This document shows positions 53,201 through 61,201 of a stretch of 64,000 nt of DNA, one piece after another. Where the stretch lies: assembly GCA_964409865.1 (NCBI GenBank), contig CAYPGE010000002.1, positions 17,256 to 81,255 of the forward strand. The letters are read 5' to 3'. A model generated the notes under the pieces. That model saw only the letters and a list, made by a program, of their open reading frames with translations. It had not been told where the DNA came from and searched no databases. The first letter of the stretch is position 1, and every line of letters starts with the position of its first letter. The position numbers were made by a program, and so were the translations under genes. The stretch comes from Anammoximicrobium sp964409865 (GTDB lineage: Bacteria > Planctomycetota > Planctomycetia > Pirellulales > Pirellulaceae).

Positions 53201-53398
53201 CCGCTGAACTTCCTGAAGTACGAGCTGACGGACGTCCTGGTGTCGTCTTACCAAACGCACGGGCATGGCGACGCTGTGCCGACGGACCAGTTCAGCCTCA
53301 ATTTTGAAAACGTCAAGGTGGACTCCCAGGCCCCGACGCCTCCCGGAGCGGCGAGCAGCGCCGTGGCGAACACGGACACCTTCTTTGCGACGCTCTAA
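50225..53398 (+). CDS. Exported protein made of six tandem Hcp-like (T6SS tube) domains
   Basis: The 1057 aa product has an 'LEPxxLL'-type planctomycete surface-protein N-terminus (YFFEPLEARCLLAAD) followed by six Hcp-family domains. Equivalent Phe residues fall at 39, 208, 384, 559, 735 and 907, a 169-176 residue period. Each repeat has an IEIESFSWG-like strand, a Gly-rich loop before GKVSMQDFHFV, a KASP..L turn and a DVLVSSYQ strand. Repeats 2, 3, 4 and 6 share GESxDxxHKG. Hcp is normally a one-domain protein forming hexameric rings of the type VI tube, but no T6SS sheath, baseplate or ClpV gene is seen. A ring-like or filamentous cell-surface role is inferred. AGGAG sets ATG 50225. Confidence 0.87.
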   Translation: MSSRSSSRRRYFFEPLEARCLLAADFIGSAGAAAALDAFLEIYGLPGRPTGVRPDHTIEVQSFSWGATQTGALRPTPATADDFDFVAAVNKASPLLFQAASKGEHFSKAVLHVRKAGGDQQDFLKVTLQDVLVSSVQTRSINESLPLEEVSLTFSRIQEVYVPTLDDGRPGTPVIAQWNLTPNRSSPSSGPSLLTQHPAGASGRVEAFLQIAGIQGESNDSKHKGSIDIESFSWGMSNAGSHAGGGGGGAGKVSMQDFHFVMPSNKASPQLLASVATGRMLPEATLLVRHNSPGQDADYLKYKLENVLVSSIQTQSHDSSVPMEEVSFNFTKLTQWHVVQNPTTGRPETAVSGVWDNRKLPAAYSLGDSILDETQPSPGTVDMFLEVNGIPGESADSKHKGTIEIESFSWGMSRAITDRNFAGGANAGKVNVQDFHFVTNVDKSSPALMLACATGQHISKAVLFVRKSGGQSDLDYLKYKFSDLLVSSYQMQSVDESQPLEEFSLQFRTLNESYTQTAVGGRGLPAVQFNWAVPPAATRSLGPSALDNTTAPAAAVDMFLEIEGIPGESTDSKHKGEIEILSFSWGATQTGSFGGGGGGGAGRLALEPFQVVTPLSQASPSLFSAVLSGQHFPQATLHVRNAGTAGETDYLKIKLSDVLVSSYQTRSVDQSVPLDGATLNFARLDAVFQSPDASGTPESGAGAGFDVVASPRRVLVIDDDLLDITSPPAGRAAAFIKFDGIDGESALGSEVQSFSWGVSNPGSFRSAGGGGAGKVSMQDFHFVTTPNRASPELVLACANGTHFPKVELDLVVSRPASDAHPIYLKFEMEDTLVSSYQISASSGALPLEEVTLNFTGLQQQYGVDDPTGEGPPPVIAQWSNATQPAEYARGKSILDDTRAPAADVQMFLAVEGVQGESADQLHKGSIEIESFSWGLSQQITSRTAGGGAGKVSMQDFHFVADFSKASPQLFSAVAKGKHFPTAVLTLRHNGTDPLNFLKYELTDVLVSSYQTHGHGDAVPTDQFSLNFENVKVDSQAPTPPGAASSAVANTDTFFATL

Positions 53399-53427
53399 CC
53401 GGCCGTCCGCGTGTCCGACACGGAAAG

Positions 53428-53457
53428 GAAGCCCGGCTTACCAGACAGCCGGGCTTC
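53428..53457. terminator. Hairpin between convergent poly-Hcp and methyltransferase genes
   Basis: GAAGCCCGGC (53428-53437) pairs perfectly with GCCGGGCTTC (53448-53457) around a ten-base loop. T-tracts are short on both strands, so it is a weak bidirectional terminator or one of the recurring GCCCGGC hairpins. Confidence 0.6.
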
Positions 53458-53464
53458 TGAAGGG

Positions 53465-55036
53465 CTAGTCGATCAGCAGCGCCAAGGACGCCAGTTTCTC
53501 CAGCCCCTGCGCGACGGCGTGTTCCACCACCTGCTCGATGAGAGCCGGATCCTGCACCGGCTGCCCGCGATGTTGGAGGACCAGAGCCCCCCGCCGCACC
53601 TGATCCATGACTGCTTGCTGCAGCGCGACCCGGTCGCGGGTCCCATCCAAGTGAAAGAGCACAAACCGGTCCAAGTCGTTCACGTCGACGATCCGGTGAC
53701 GCAGATTGCTCACGGGTTCCCCGTGCGACGCCTGCAACCGCGCCAAAGGGCGGGCCTGCGGCCGCTGGCTCGCCGGCACGACAAACACGGCGTCCTGCCC
53801 GTAGACGTCGATCAAATCGCACTGGTGACAGCGCAGCAGGGCAGCCGCCAAGACTTCGGTATCCTGCAGGCTCTGCACCGCATCCGGAGACTGCCCCAGC
53901 CTGGCGTGCGCCTGGTCCCGCAACTCGGCAAACGGCAGCGACCGCGGACGCTGCTCAGACAGACACACCAGCGCCGCCTTGAGCAGCGGAAGGGTCGTGG
54001 TAATCGTCTCTTTGTCGGCTCCGCGGAATTCCTCGGCGGCCTGGGATGTCATGTCCGGCGGGTTGCGGACCGGCTCGACGCGCGTCGCCAATCGCAGTTG
54101 CTGCAGGGCCAAAGGAGCGGGCCGAGCCGCGATCGGGACGTCGGCGTGGCACACCAACGACCGGCGAAAGGTTCCGTTGCACACCAGGTCGATCTGTTGT
54201 TCGTACTCCAGTCGATCTCGCGCCAGAGCGTCGAGCTGCGAAGTCAACTCGGCAGAGAAGCTCGCGGCCTGGGCGTGAAACTTCGCTTCGCAAAGGAATT
54301 GCAGTCGATGCGCGGCCAGACGCTCGGCGAATTGGTGGAAATACAGCGGTTGGTTCAGTTCCTCCAAGTGTTCGTGGAAGACATAGGTGTCGGGAGTCCG
54401 CCGCAGCAGATCGGCTTCTTGCCGCAGCAGCCGCGCGTAGACGCTGTCCTGTTCGGGCGTCGCCCGCACCAGGAAGTCAAGATAAGCCCGCGCTTTGAGA
54501 ACCTTGGCCGCGGCGTCGCCGCGGCCGCGCACGTGGTAGCAGAGGATGTCACGAATCAACCCCCTCAGGTGCCATCCGGGAAGCGTGTTGTAGCTGACAA
54601 AGGCTACACCCCGCGGGCTCAAATGTTGCCGTACGATTTCCAGGATACGGTCCTGATCCTCTCGCGAGACCCAAGAAAAGACTCCGTGGCACAGGATGTA
54701 GTCGAAGGCTCCCAGACTCGTATCCACCTCCGCCAGGCTGAGGACGCGCAAGTCGATGTTTTCCAGTCCCAGCGTCTTGACGACGGCCTGACCCTGAGCA
54801 ATTTGCCGGGCCGCGTTGTCCAAGCCGACAAAACGGCTGCCGGGCAGAAGCTGCGCCAGAGGAATCAAGTTGCCCCCTGTGCCGCAACCCAATTCCAAGA
54901 CGCGGCAGGCCGCCACGTCCGGCGAACGCAGGCCGTGCAGAAGGGCTTTGCAGGCCAAATTGTCCGGATGCGTCGGGTGCACCGGGTGACAGGCGTAGGG
55001 TAATTCGTCATAGCTGGTGGGGGTTCGTTCGGTCAT
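53465..55036 (-). CDS. SAM-dependent methyltransferase with C-terminal regulatory domain
   Basis: The 523 aa protein has a class I methyltransferase fold: VLELGCGTGGN (47-57, SAM motif I), FVGLDNA, DYILCHGVFSWV and LSPRGVAFVSYNTLPGW. A 'methyltransferase regulatory' domain (MethyTransf_Reg, about 220-300) and a ~200 residue winged-helix-like tail follow. Proteins of this design occur in many Gram-negative bacteria, but their substrates are largely unknown. AGGAGA lies seven bases before the ATG. It converges on the poly-Hcp gene and is divergent from the PQQ-propeller gene. Confidence 0.87.
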   Translation of the reverse strand: MTERTPTSYDELPYACHPVHPTHPDNLACKALLHGLRSPDVAACRVLELGCGTGGNLIPLAQLLPGSRFVGLDNAARQIAQGQAVVKTLGLENIDLRVLSLAEVDTSLGAFDYILCHGVFSWVSREDQDRILEIVRQHLSPRGVAFVSYNTLPGWHLRGLIRDILCYHVRGRGDAAAKVLKARAYLDFLVRATPEQDSVYARLLRQEADLLRRTPDTYVFHEHLEELNQPLYFHQFAERLAAHRLQFLCEAKFHAQAASFSAELTSQLDALARDRLEYEQQIDLVCNGTFRRSLVCHADVPIAARPAPLALQQLRLATRVEPVRNPPDMTSQAAEEFRGADKETITTTLPLLKAALVCLSEQRPRSLPFAELRDQAHARLGQSPDAVQSLQDTEVLAAALLRCHQCDLIDVYGQDAVFVVPASQRPQARPLARLQASHGEPVSNLRHRIVDVNDLDRFVLFHLDGTRDRVALQQAVMDQVRRGALVLQHRGQPVQDPALIEQVVEHAVAQGLEKLASLALLID

Positions 55037-55254
55037 CGGTTCTCCTCGCGGCGGTGCGATCCGTTCACAGATGGTTCATTGCAGTATTCTAGGGTTCCGC
55101 CGGGATGCTGACAGTGCGCCGTCGATCACAAGTCGTCACGGGTCCTGACGCAAGTACTCGCAATCCGGCGAAATCACGGTTTGCCGACGAGGCTCAGACA
55201 GTCTAAGCTATGGCCGTCTCGAACATCCGAACTCGGAGTCCGTGGAGGTTCTAC

Positions 55255-56625
55255 ATGAAACGTCGTTCAATCGTCGGTTTGTCAATAGCTGTCGGTCTCG
55301 CGGTCGCCTCCTTGGGCCATGCGGGCGACTGGCCTCGCTTTCGCGGTCCCAACGGTTCGGGAATCAGTCCCGACGAGCAGCCCGCACCCGTGACGTGGAG
55401 CGAGACGGAGAATCTGAAGTGGAAGATCGACCTGCCGGGCCCCGGCTCGTCCAGTCCCATCGTGGTGGGCGAGAAGGTGTTCGTGACCTGCTGGACCGGG
55501 TACGCGACCCAACGCGGCAATCCAGGAGACCAGCAGGACCTGCAGCGGCATCTGATCTGCGTTGACCGCCAAACCGGCAAGGTGCTTTGGGATCAGGCGG
55601 TCGAGCCGGTGTTGCCGGAGGATCCGTACACCGGGATGTTCACCCAGCACGGCTACGCGTCGCACACGCCGGTGTCCGACGGCCAGCGGGTGTATGCCTA
55701 TTTCGGCAAGACGGGCATGGTGGCGTTTGACCTGGACGGCAAACGGCTGTGGCAGAAGAGCCTGGGGACGGAGTCGGGGCCTCAAGGCTGGGGTTCCGCG
55801 TCCAGTCCGATCCTGTTCAACAACCTGGTCATCGCGACGGCCACGGCGGAAAGCGAAGCCTTGGTGGCGCTGAACAAGGAGACCGGTGAAGAAGTCTGGC
55901 GCAAGGAAGCCGCCGGATTCTCCGGCACTTGGGGCACACCGATCCTGGTGGACTGCGGTGGAGGGCGGATCGACCTCGTGCTGGCCGTGCCGTTCGAGAT
56001 TTGGAGCTTCAATCCGGAGGACGGGAAACTGCGTTGGTACTGCGAGAGCTTCCCTTCCGATTCCATGTGCTCCAGTGCGGTCGCCCACGACGGAATGATC
56101 TACGCGATGGAGACCGGCCCGCGGGGCGGCGGAACCGCCGCCGTCCGCGCCGGCGGCGAGGGCGACGTCACGACGAGCCATGTAGTGTGGAAGGGAAAGG
56201 ACCGGTCGCGGATCGGCACACCGGTCTTGCACGAAGGGCGCCTGTATTGGGTCAACAACCGCATCGCCAACTGCATCGACGCGAAAACCGGCCAGCGGAT
56301 TTACGAACAGCGGCTGAGCGGCGAGAGTCCCGCGGCCAGCGGCGGCCAGGGACGGCCGGCCGGACGAGGCGCTGGACGTGGCGGTCCCGGCGGCGGCGCG
56401 GACTACTCGTCCCCCGTCCTTGCCGGCGGCAAAATCTATTACGTCACGCGCTCCGGCGACTGCTTCGTGCTGAAAGCGGGCGGCGAATTCGCCGAACTGG
56501 CGCGAAATCGTTTCGCAACCGACGACGGCGACTTCAGCGCCACTCCGGCCGTCAGCAACGGCGAGCTGTTCATCCGTTCCTCGAAACGACTGTACTGCGT
56601 GGCCGTTTCGGGCGGCGGAAATTGA
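55255..56625 (+). CDS. Exported PQQ-like beta-propeller protein (BamB-like repeats)
   Basis: The 456 aa product has a signal peptide (MKRRSIVGLSIAVGLAVASL, cut near AGD). It then has WPRFRGPNGSGIS and a series of PQQ-type blades with the A-x-D/N-x-x-TG-x-x-W pattern (VDRQTGKVLW, LNKETGEEVWRK, NPEDGKLRWY). A Gly/Arg-rich loop (AGRGAGRGGPGGGA) lies near 380. Such proteins are abundant in planctomycetes; they may scaffold envelope assembly or be redox-linked, but no PQQ ligand or dehydrogenase motif is evident. GGAGGT five bases before ATG 55255 fixes the start. Confidence 0.87.
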   Translation: MKRRSIVGLSIAVGLAVASLGHAGDWPRFRGPNGSGISPDEQPAPVTWSETENLKWKIDLPGPGSSSPIVVGEKVFVTCWTGYATQRGNPGDQQDLQRHLICVDRQTGKVLWDQAVEPVLPEDPYTGMFTQHGYASHTPVSDGQRVYAYFGKTGMVAFDLDGKRLWQKSLGTESGPQGWGSASSPILFNNLVIATATAESEALVALNKETGEEVWRKEAAGFSGTWGTPILVDCGGGRIDLVLAVPFEIWSFNPEDGKLRWYCESFPSDSMCSSAVAHDGMIYAMETGPRGGGTAAVRAGGEGDVTTSHVVWKGKDRSRIGTPVLHEGRLYWVNNRIANCIDAKTGQRIYEQRLSGESPAASGGQGRPAGRGAGRGGPGGGADYSSPVLAGGKIYYVTRSGDCFVLKAGGEFAELARNRFATDDGDFSATPAVSNGELFIRSSKRLYCVAVSGGGN

Positions 56626-56723
56626 CGTGCTCCGCCGCCGCGTGTGGCACGGCCTACTTGTTGGCCGTGCGAGTTGTTGGCCGTGCGAGTTTCGAGCCGC
56701 GGGTATTGACGTGCGCCGCCGCC
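56621..56723. repeat. Short direct and tandem repeats after the propeller gene
   Basis: ATTGACGTGC followed by (T/G)CCGCCGCCG occurs at 56621 and again at 56705. Between them TTGTTGGCCGTGCGAG is present twice in perfect tandem (56658-56673, 56674-56689). The first copy overlaps the stop codon of the propeller gene. This looks like a local duplication. Confidence 0.7.
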
Positions 56724-56789
56724 GGTTTAGATTGTTGGTTGAACTTCAGTAACCCCTCCCTTTCCCGCTTCCTGCCAAGGAGACATCCG

Positions 56790-58154
56790 ATGCCCAAGCA
56801 ACGCACCTCCAAGTCCCATCTCGTCAGTCGCCGACAATTCCTGCGCCGATCCGCCGCCGCCGCCGGCATCCTCGGTTTGCCTGCGATTATTCCCTCCTCG
56901 GCCTTGGGCTTAGCGGGTGCGGCGGCGCCGTCCAATCGCGTCGTCCTGGGCGTCATCGGGTTGGGAATCCAAGGCAAGGGCAACATGCGCACTTTCCGCG
57001 GAAATCCCGAAGTCCAAGTTGTGGCCGTGTGCGACGTGCATGAAACCCGGCGACTGGAAGGCAAGCAATCGAACGACGAGTATTACGACAACAAGGATTG
57101 CGCGGCCTACCGGGACTTCCGCGAACTGATGGCACGCGACGACATCGACGCCGTGCAAATTACCGCGCCCGACCACTGGCACCCACTCATGGCCCTCGAA
57201 GCAGCCCGCCGCCGCAAGCACATGTATTGCGAAAAGCCGATGGGCTGGAGCTTCCGCGCCGCGCAGGCGGTGCGCAAAGCGGTGAAGGACAGCGGAGTCA
57301 TCTTCCAGTTCGGAACCCAGCAGCGGTCCGGCGGCAACTTCCGCTTCGCCTGCGAACTGGTGCGCAACGGCAAGATTGGCAAGCTGCAGACGATCCTGGT
57401 CGGAGTGCCCGGCAGCTGGACGTGTCCCAAGCAGCCCACCGAAGCGGTGCCCAAGGAACTGGATTACGACCTGTGGCTCGGTCCCGCGCCCGAAGCGCCC
57501 TACTGCTACCAGCGTTGCCGGCCGTGGACCCAGAAGGAAGGCTACAGCGTGTGGTACTCGATCTCCGACTATTGCATGGGCATGATCGGCAACTGGGGCG
57601 TTCATCATCTGGACATCGCCCAGTGGGGCAATGGCACGGATCTGAGCTGCCCGACGGAAATCGAAGGCAGCGGGACGTTTCCTCAAGATATGTTGACCGA
57701 CGCTGCCACGAATTGGCAGGTCGAGAACCGCTACGCCAACGGCGTGACGTTGGTGCACATGGACAGCGGGACCGCCAAGAAGCACCCGTTGCAGGTCGGC
57801 GGCTATGGCCAAGGGGTCTTGTTCCTGGGCAGCGAAGGCTGGGTACACGTGGACCGCAGCAAGATCGACGCCAATCCCGCGTCGCTGCTGAAAGCGACGA
57901 TCGGCCCCGACGAGATCCATCTGTTCGAGAGCAACAACCACCACGCTAATTTTATGGACGCCGTCCTGGGCCGCACTCAACCCGCGGCGCCCATCGACGT
58001 CGCCGTCCACTCTGATGCCATCTGCCACCTCCAGCAGATCGCCATCAAGCTGCGGCGGAGACTCCGCTGGGACCCGGCCCAAGAGACGTTTGTGAATGAC
58101 GACGAGGCCAACCGCCTGCTGGATCGCCCCATGCGAGCGCCGTGGACCTCGTGA
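56790..58154 (+). CDS. Tat-exported Gfo/Idh/MocA family oxidoreductase
   Basis: The 454 aa NAD(P)-dependent sugar oxidoreductase-like protein carries a Tat signal (VSRRQFLRRSAAAAG at 12-26). The Rossmann fold starts GVIGLGIQGKGNM and includes VAVCDVHETR, APDHWHPLMALEAARR and the family EKPMGWS lysine. GNWGVHHLDIAQWG supplies the conserved His. Such exported forms are expanded in planctomycetes. They may act on polysaccharide sugars, with the cofactor loaded before export. AAGGAG precedes ATG 56790. The frame upstream to 55929 is read-through inside the previous gene. It ends in RMRAPW-like basic residues. Confidence 0.92.
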   Translation: MPKQRTSKSHLVSRRQFLRRSAAAAGILGLPAIIPSSALGLAGAAAPSNRVVLGVIGLGIQGKGNMRTFRGNPEVQVVAVCDVHETRRLEGKQSNDEYYDNKDCAAYRDFRELMARDDIDAVQITAPDHWHPLMALEAARRRKHMYCEKPMGWSFRAAQAVRKAVKDSGVIFQFGTQQRSGGNFRFACELVRNGKIGKLQTILVGVPGSWTCPKQPTEAVPKELDYDLWLGPAPEAPYCYQRCRPWTQKEGYSVWYSISDYCMGMIGNWGVHHLDIAQWGNGTDLSCPTEIEGSGTFPQDMLTDAATNWQVENRYANGVTLVHMDSGTAKKHPLQVGGYGQGVLFLGSEGWVHVDRSKIDANPASLLKATIGPDEIHLFESNNHHANFMDAVLGRTQPAAPIDVAVHSDAICHLQQIAIKLRRRLRWDPAQETFVNDDEANRLLDRPMRAPWTS

Positions 58155-58218
58155 CCCTGCCGGCGGACCGCGCAGATGTACACACAGATCTGCGAGTGCG
58201 TCTGCCCGGCGAGCGACG

Positions 58219-59214
58219 TCATCCGGCCTGGCAACGGCTCATGACCCAAGACTGATCGGGACGCGGAAACCCCAGATCTTTGTCGACGAGGTTCAGCAGC
58301 GTTCCGCCAGCCAGATAGCGGCGGAGGTTCTCGCAGAAGAAGTCCGTCACGTCGCTTTCGCGGCGCGCCGCCTGGGCGCCGACGTGGGGGCTGATGATCA
58401 CGTTGGGCAGTTCCCACAACCGACTGGCCGGCGGCAAGGGCTCGATTTCGGTCACATCCAGGCCGGCACCGGCCAGATGGCCGGACTCCAAGGCCTCGAC
58501 CAGGTCGGCCTCGACCACCACGGGGCCGCGAGCCACATTGACGAGGATCGCCCCAGATTTCATTCGGGCCAACTGGGAAGCGGCGATCATGCCTTTGGTC
58601 CAGCGGTTGAGGGGCACGCACAGGACCACAACGTCCGATTCCGTCAACAGTTGGTCCAAGCGGTCGGCAGGCCAGAGTTCGGCCACGTGCGGCGGCTGGT
58701 GGACGGGGAATGCGTCCGTAGCCAGAATCCGCGTCTTGAAGGGCGCCAGAATGTCCGCCAGACGCCGGCCGTTGCCGCCGAATCCAACGATGCCGATCGT
58801 GGCGTGGTGAAGATCGCGTGTCGGGCGGCGGATGAACTCTCGTCGCTGGGACGCGCGAAAGAAGACCGGGAGGCTGCGCAGCAGGCCCAACAACAGGGCC
58901 AGCGTCTGCTCCGCAACTTGATCGGCAAACAGCCCCGACGCGCTGGTCACCGCGATGTCCGATCCAATGACAGAAGGCGTCAGGCAGTGATCCAGTCCGG
59001 CGGCGGAAGATTGAATCCAGCGCAGGCGACCGCCGGCGACGACCTCGTCCCAGGGCACAGGCCGTTCTTTGGCGTGCCCGCAGAAAACGTCGGCCTGCAG
59101 GATCTCCTCCGGGATTCGCTGCTGTCCCGCGTCGACGACCTCCGCGCCGGGCGCGGCGGCTGCGATCTGCTGCAAATGATGGGGCTTGACGGGGTAACCG
59201 ATGACAATCCGCAT
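58219..59214 (-). CDS. D-isomer-specific 2-hydroxyacid dehydrogenase
   Basis: This 331 aa cytosolic NAD(H)-dependent dehydrogenase interconverts 2-hydroxy and 2-keto acids. The nucleotide fold is GIVGFGGNGRRLADIL. The catalytic Arg lies in VNVARGPVV, the Glu in LDVTEIEPLP and the His in IISPHVGAQ, the usual triad. An N-terminal substrate half (RWIQSSAAGLDH) precedes. ATG 59214 begins at the first strand (MRIVIGYPV); ATG 59241 would add nine residues. It lies 29 nt downstream of the Nramp-like gene on the same strand and is probably cotranscribed. Phosphoglycerate-, glyoxylate- or other substrates cannot be told apart. Confidence 0.9.
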   Translation of the reverse strand: MRIVIGYPVKPHHLQQIAAAAPGAEVVDAGQQRIPEEILQADVFCGHAKERPVPWDEVVAGGRLRWIQSSAAGLDHCLTPSVIGSDIAVTSASGLFADQVAEQTLALLLGLLRSLPVFFRASQRREFIRRPTRDLHHATIGIVGFGGNGRRLADILAPFKTRILATDAFPVHQPPHVAELWPADRLDQLLTESDVVVLCVPLNRWTKGMIAASQLARMKSGAILVNVARGPVVVEADLVEALESGHLAGAGLDVTEIEPLPPASRLWELPNVIISPHVGAQAARRESDVTDFFCENLRRYLAGGTLLNLVDKDLGFPRPDQSWVMSRCQAG

Positions 59215-59243
59215 GGAATTTGGTTCCGTTTCGTGTTGCATCC

Positions 59244-60896
59244 CTAAAACAGCTGGCTGACCAGCACGCCCAGACCGGCGACGAGCATGCCGACGGCCGA
59301 AAGCCACAAAAAGATGTCCCAAAGGCGACTGGGTGTCAATCGCGGGTCGTTGCGGCGATAGCGAAAATAGAGGGCCGCCGAGGCCAACATCGGCAGCATG
59401 ATGGCCTGCATGGCCCCACTGAGCAGCACCAGTTTGGTCGGATGCGGGAAGAGCACGTACAGCAGGACGCAAACCAGCGGCAACAGGCCGCTGAAGATCT
59501 TGATCCGCCGGTTGCGTGCGGGCTCGTTGTCCGCCGCCAGGCCGACCACGCCCAAGGCATCGGAAAGGACGATGGAATGACCGGCACAGGAGACGAAATA
59601 CGTCGAGTACAGCACGGCGAAGGCTCCTGCCAAGAACAGGGCGCTGGCCCACTCGGAGAACACCGGCTCGTACATGACCGCCAGCGTGCGGATCATTTCC
59701 TTGCCTGCCGGGTTCAGACGCGTGCGCCCCAGGACGGCGGCTCCCAGCAGGTAGAATGCGAGCGTTGCAAAGGTGTACAGAACCATCGAACACCACGCGT
59801 CACACCGCATGACGCGCATCCAGCCTTTCGCCCGCACCGCCCATTCCGTCGTCTGGTCGCGCGGTCCGGAGAAGCGGGCATAGCCTTTCTCCAGGCACCA
59901 GTACGGATAGAACAGCAATTCCGTCGCGCCGACGCCGATGATGCCGAACGTGGCCAACGCCGTGGCCAAGGCCGTGGGCGAATCGGGCGGCAGGCGGAAA
60001 CTGAACCCTTGCACGAATTCCGCCGCGGTGACACGCCATGAGGGATTGGCTTGCAGAAAGCCCAGGTTCGCCAGCGTGACGAGCGTGAAACCGCAGACCA
60101 TGGCCGTCGCGACGAGTTGCACCAAGCGGTACCGACCGACCACCAGCAGTACGCTCGTGCCGATGCCCATGATCGCCGCCCAGAGATACTCGTCGCAGGC
60201 GGGCGGTGGCTTGCCACCGAGTTGCTGGAAACGCTCCGCCCCCACCGCAGCGGTCCAGGCGTCGGTTTGCTGGCGCAGACTCGTTTCCAGTCTGGCGATC
60301 TCGCGGATCAGCCTTGCGGTCTGCGCGGCCGCCGCGCCGTCGCCGGCCGCCGCCCGTAGCTGAACGGCGCGCAGTTCCGCGCGGCAGACCTGCAACTGGG
60401 TTTGGCAGTCGACGAACTGGTTGACCGTTCGCCCCTCGTGCGTGATCGGCCAGCTGATCGCCAGCGCCTGTCCGACTCCGCCCGCGACCCCGCCCAACTG
60501 TCCTACGGCGGCCAACCACATCACAAACCAGTACCAGACCAGCCAGTTGCCCCGGCCGCGGATTCTCGGACCGGGGACTTCGGCCAGTCCGGACATCGTC
60601 GTCCGTCCGCTCACGAGGGAATACCGGCCGAACTCGACCTGGACAAACACCTTGATGACACAGCCGATGAGGATCAGCCACAACAGCCAAAACCCCGCCT
60701 CGGCGCCGGTTTTCGTCGTGCCGATCAGTTCGCCCGAACCGACAATGGATCCGGCGACGATCAGGCCGGGACCGATTTGGCGGAGAATGCCAAGGGGAGA
60801 ACGAGGCGGTGCCTGGACGGCGACTGCGGCAGAAGGCTGGTGATCCGTGGCAGCCGAACAGTCACCCCCCACCTCGTTGGCAGCGATTTCAGCCAT
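59244..60896 (-). CDS. Nramp-like divalent metal transporter with a periplasmic or cytosolic coiled insert
   Basis: The 550 aa permease has about 11 helices and is distantly related to Nramp/MntH. The first helix carries PGLIVAGSIVGSGELIGTT in place of the classical DPGN motif, and no MPH motif was found, so Mn/Fe transport is uncertain. An unusual ~80 residue hydrophilic insert after the third or fourth helix (NQFVDCQTQLQVCRAELRAV to ACDEYLW) is predicted helical and coiled. The start is ATG 60896; GTG 60920 is possible. It is upstream of the hydroxyacid dehydrogenase gene. Confidence 0.82.
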   Translation of the reverse strand: MAEIAANEVGGDCSAATDHQPSAAVAVQAPPRSPLGILRQIGPGLIVAGSIVGSGELIGTTKTGAEAGFWLLWLILIGCVIKVFVQVEFGRYSLVSGRTTMSGLAEVPGPRIRGRGNWLVWYWFVMWLAAVGQLGGVAGGVGQALAISWPITHEGRTVNQFVDCQTQLQVCRAELRAVQLRAAAGDGAAAAQTARLIREIARLETSLRQQTDAWTAAVGAERFQQLGGKPPPACDEYLWAAIMGIGTSVLLVVGRYRLVQLVATAMVCGFTLVTLANLGFLQANPSWRVTAAEFVQGFSFRLPPDSPTALATALATFGIIGVGATELLFYPYWCLEKGYARFSGPRDQTTEWAVRAKGWMRVMRCDAWCSMVLYTFATLAFYLLGAAVLGRTRLNPAGKEMIRTLAVMYEPVFSEWASALFLAGAFAVLYSTYFVSCAGHSIVLSDALGVVGLAADNEPARNRRIKIFSGLLPLVCVLLYVLFPHPTKLVLLSGAMQAIMLPMLASAALYFRYRRNDPRLTPSRLWDIFLWLSAVGMLVAGLGVLVSQLF

Positions 60897-60928
60897 CGAC
60901 TCATTCCGTTTCCAGTTCACCCTGGCGG

Positions 60929-60957
60929 TTGCCGTGCGTCGCAGCCCTGCCTATACT
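60929..60957 (+). promoter_or_regulatory. Candidate sigma-70-type promoter
   Basis: TTGCCG (60929-60934) and TATACT (60952-60957) are 17 bp apart in the gap between the divergent transporter and ctpA-like genes. The order fits a plus-strand transcript beginning about 240 nt before the protease ATG. It is a sequence match only, and planctomycete promoters are not well defined. Confidence 0.35.
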
Positions 60958-61201
60958 TATCAGCTCGTTGTTCGAGCCCAACCTGCGGTAATGCGCGCAA
61001 CATGACATCGTCCGGCGCGTTAACAGTGTAACGCGGCGCAGGCGATTGCCAACGGGATCGAGCGGAGTTTCGCTCGGCGGCAGATAGGCTATTCAGGGCC
61101 GGTGCCGCACTCCGATAAGCCCGTCGGGGTCAAGGTGGGGCTTCTGAGACGCGGACATCTGGCTCACCGTTCGCTGCGCCGGATTGAATGGGGGGAGAAA
61201 C

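Noticed and set aside
50225..53398. A complete type VI secretion locus
   Set aside because: Only the Hcp-type repeats are present. No TssB/C, ClpV, VgrG, TssJLM or baseplate genes appear in 64 kb.
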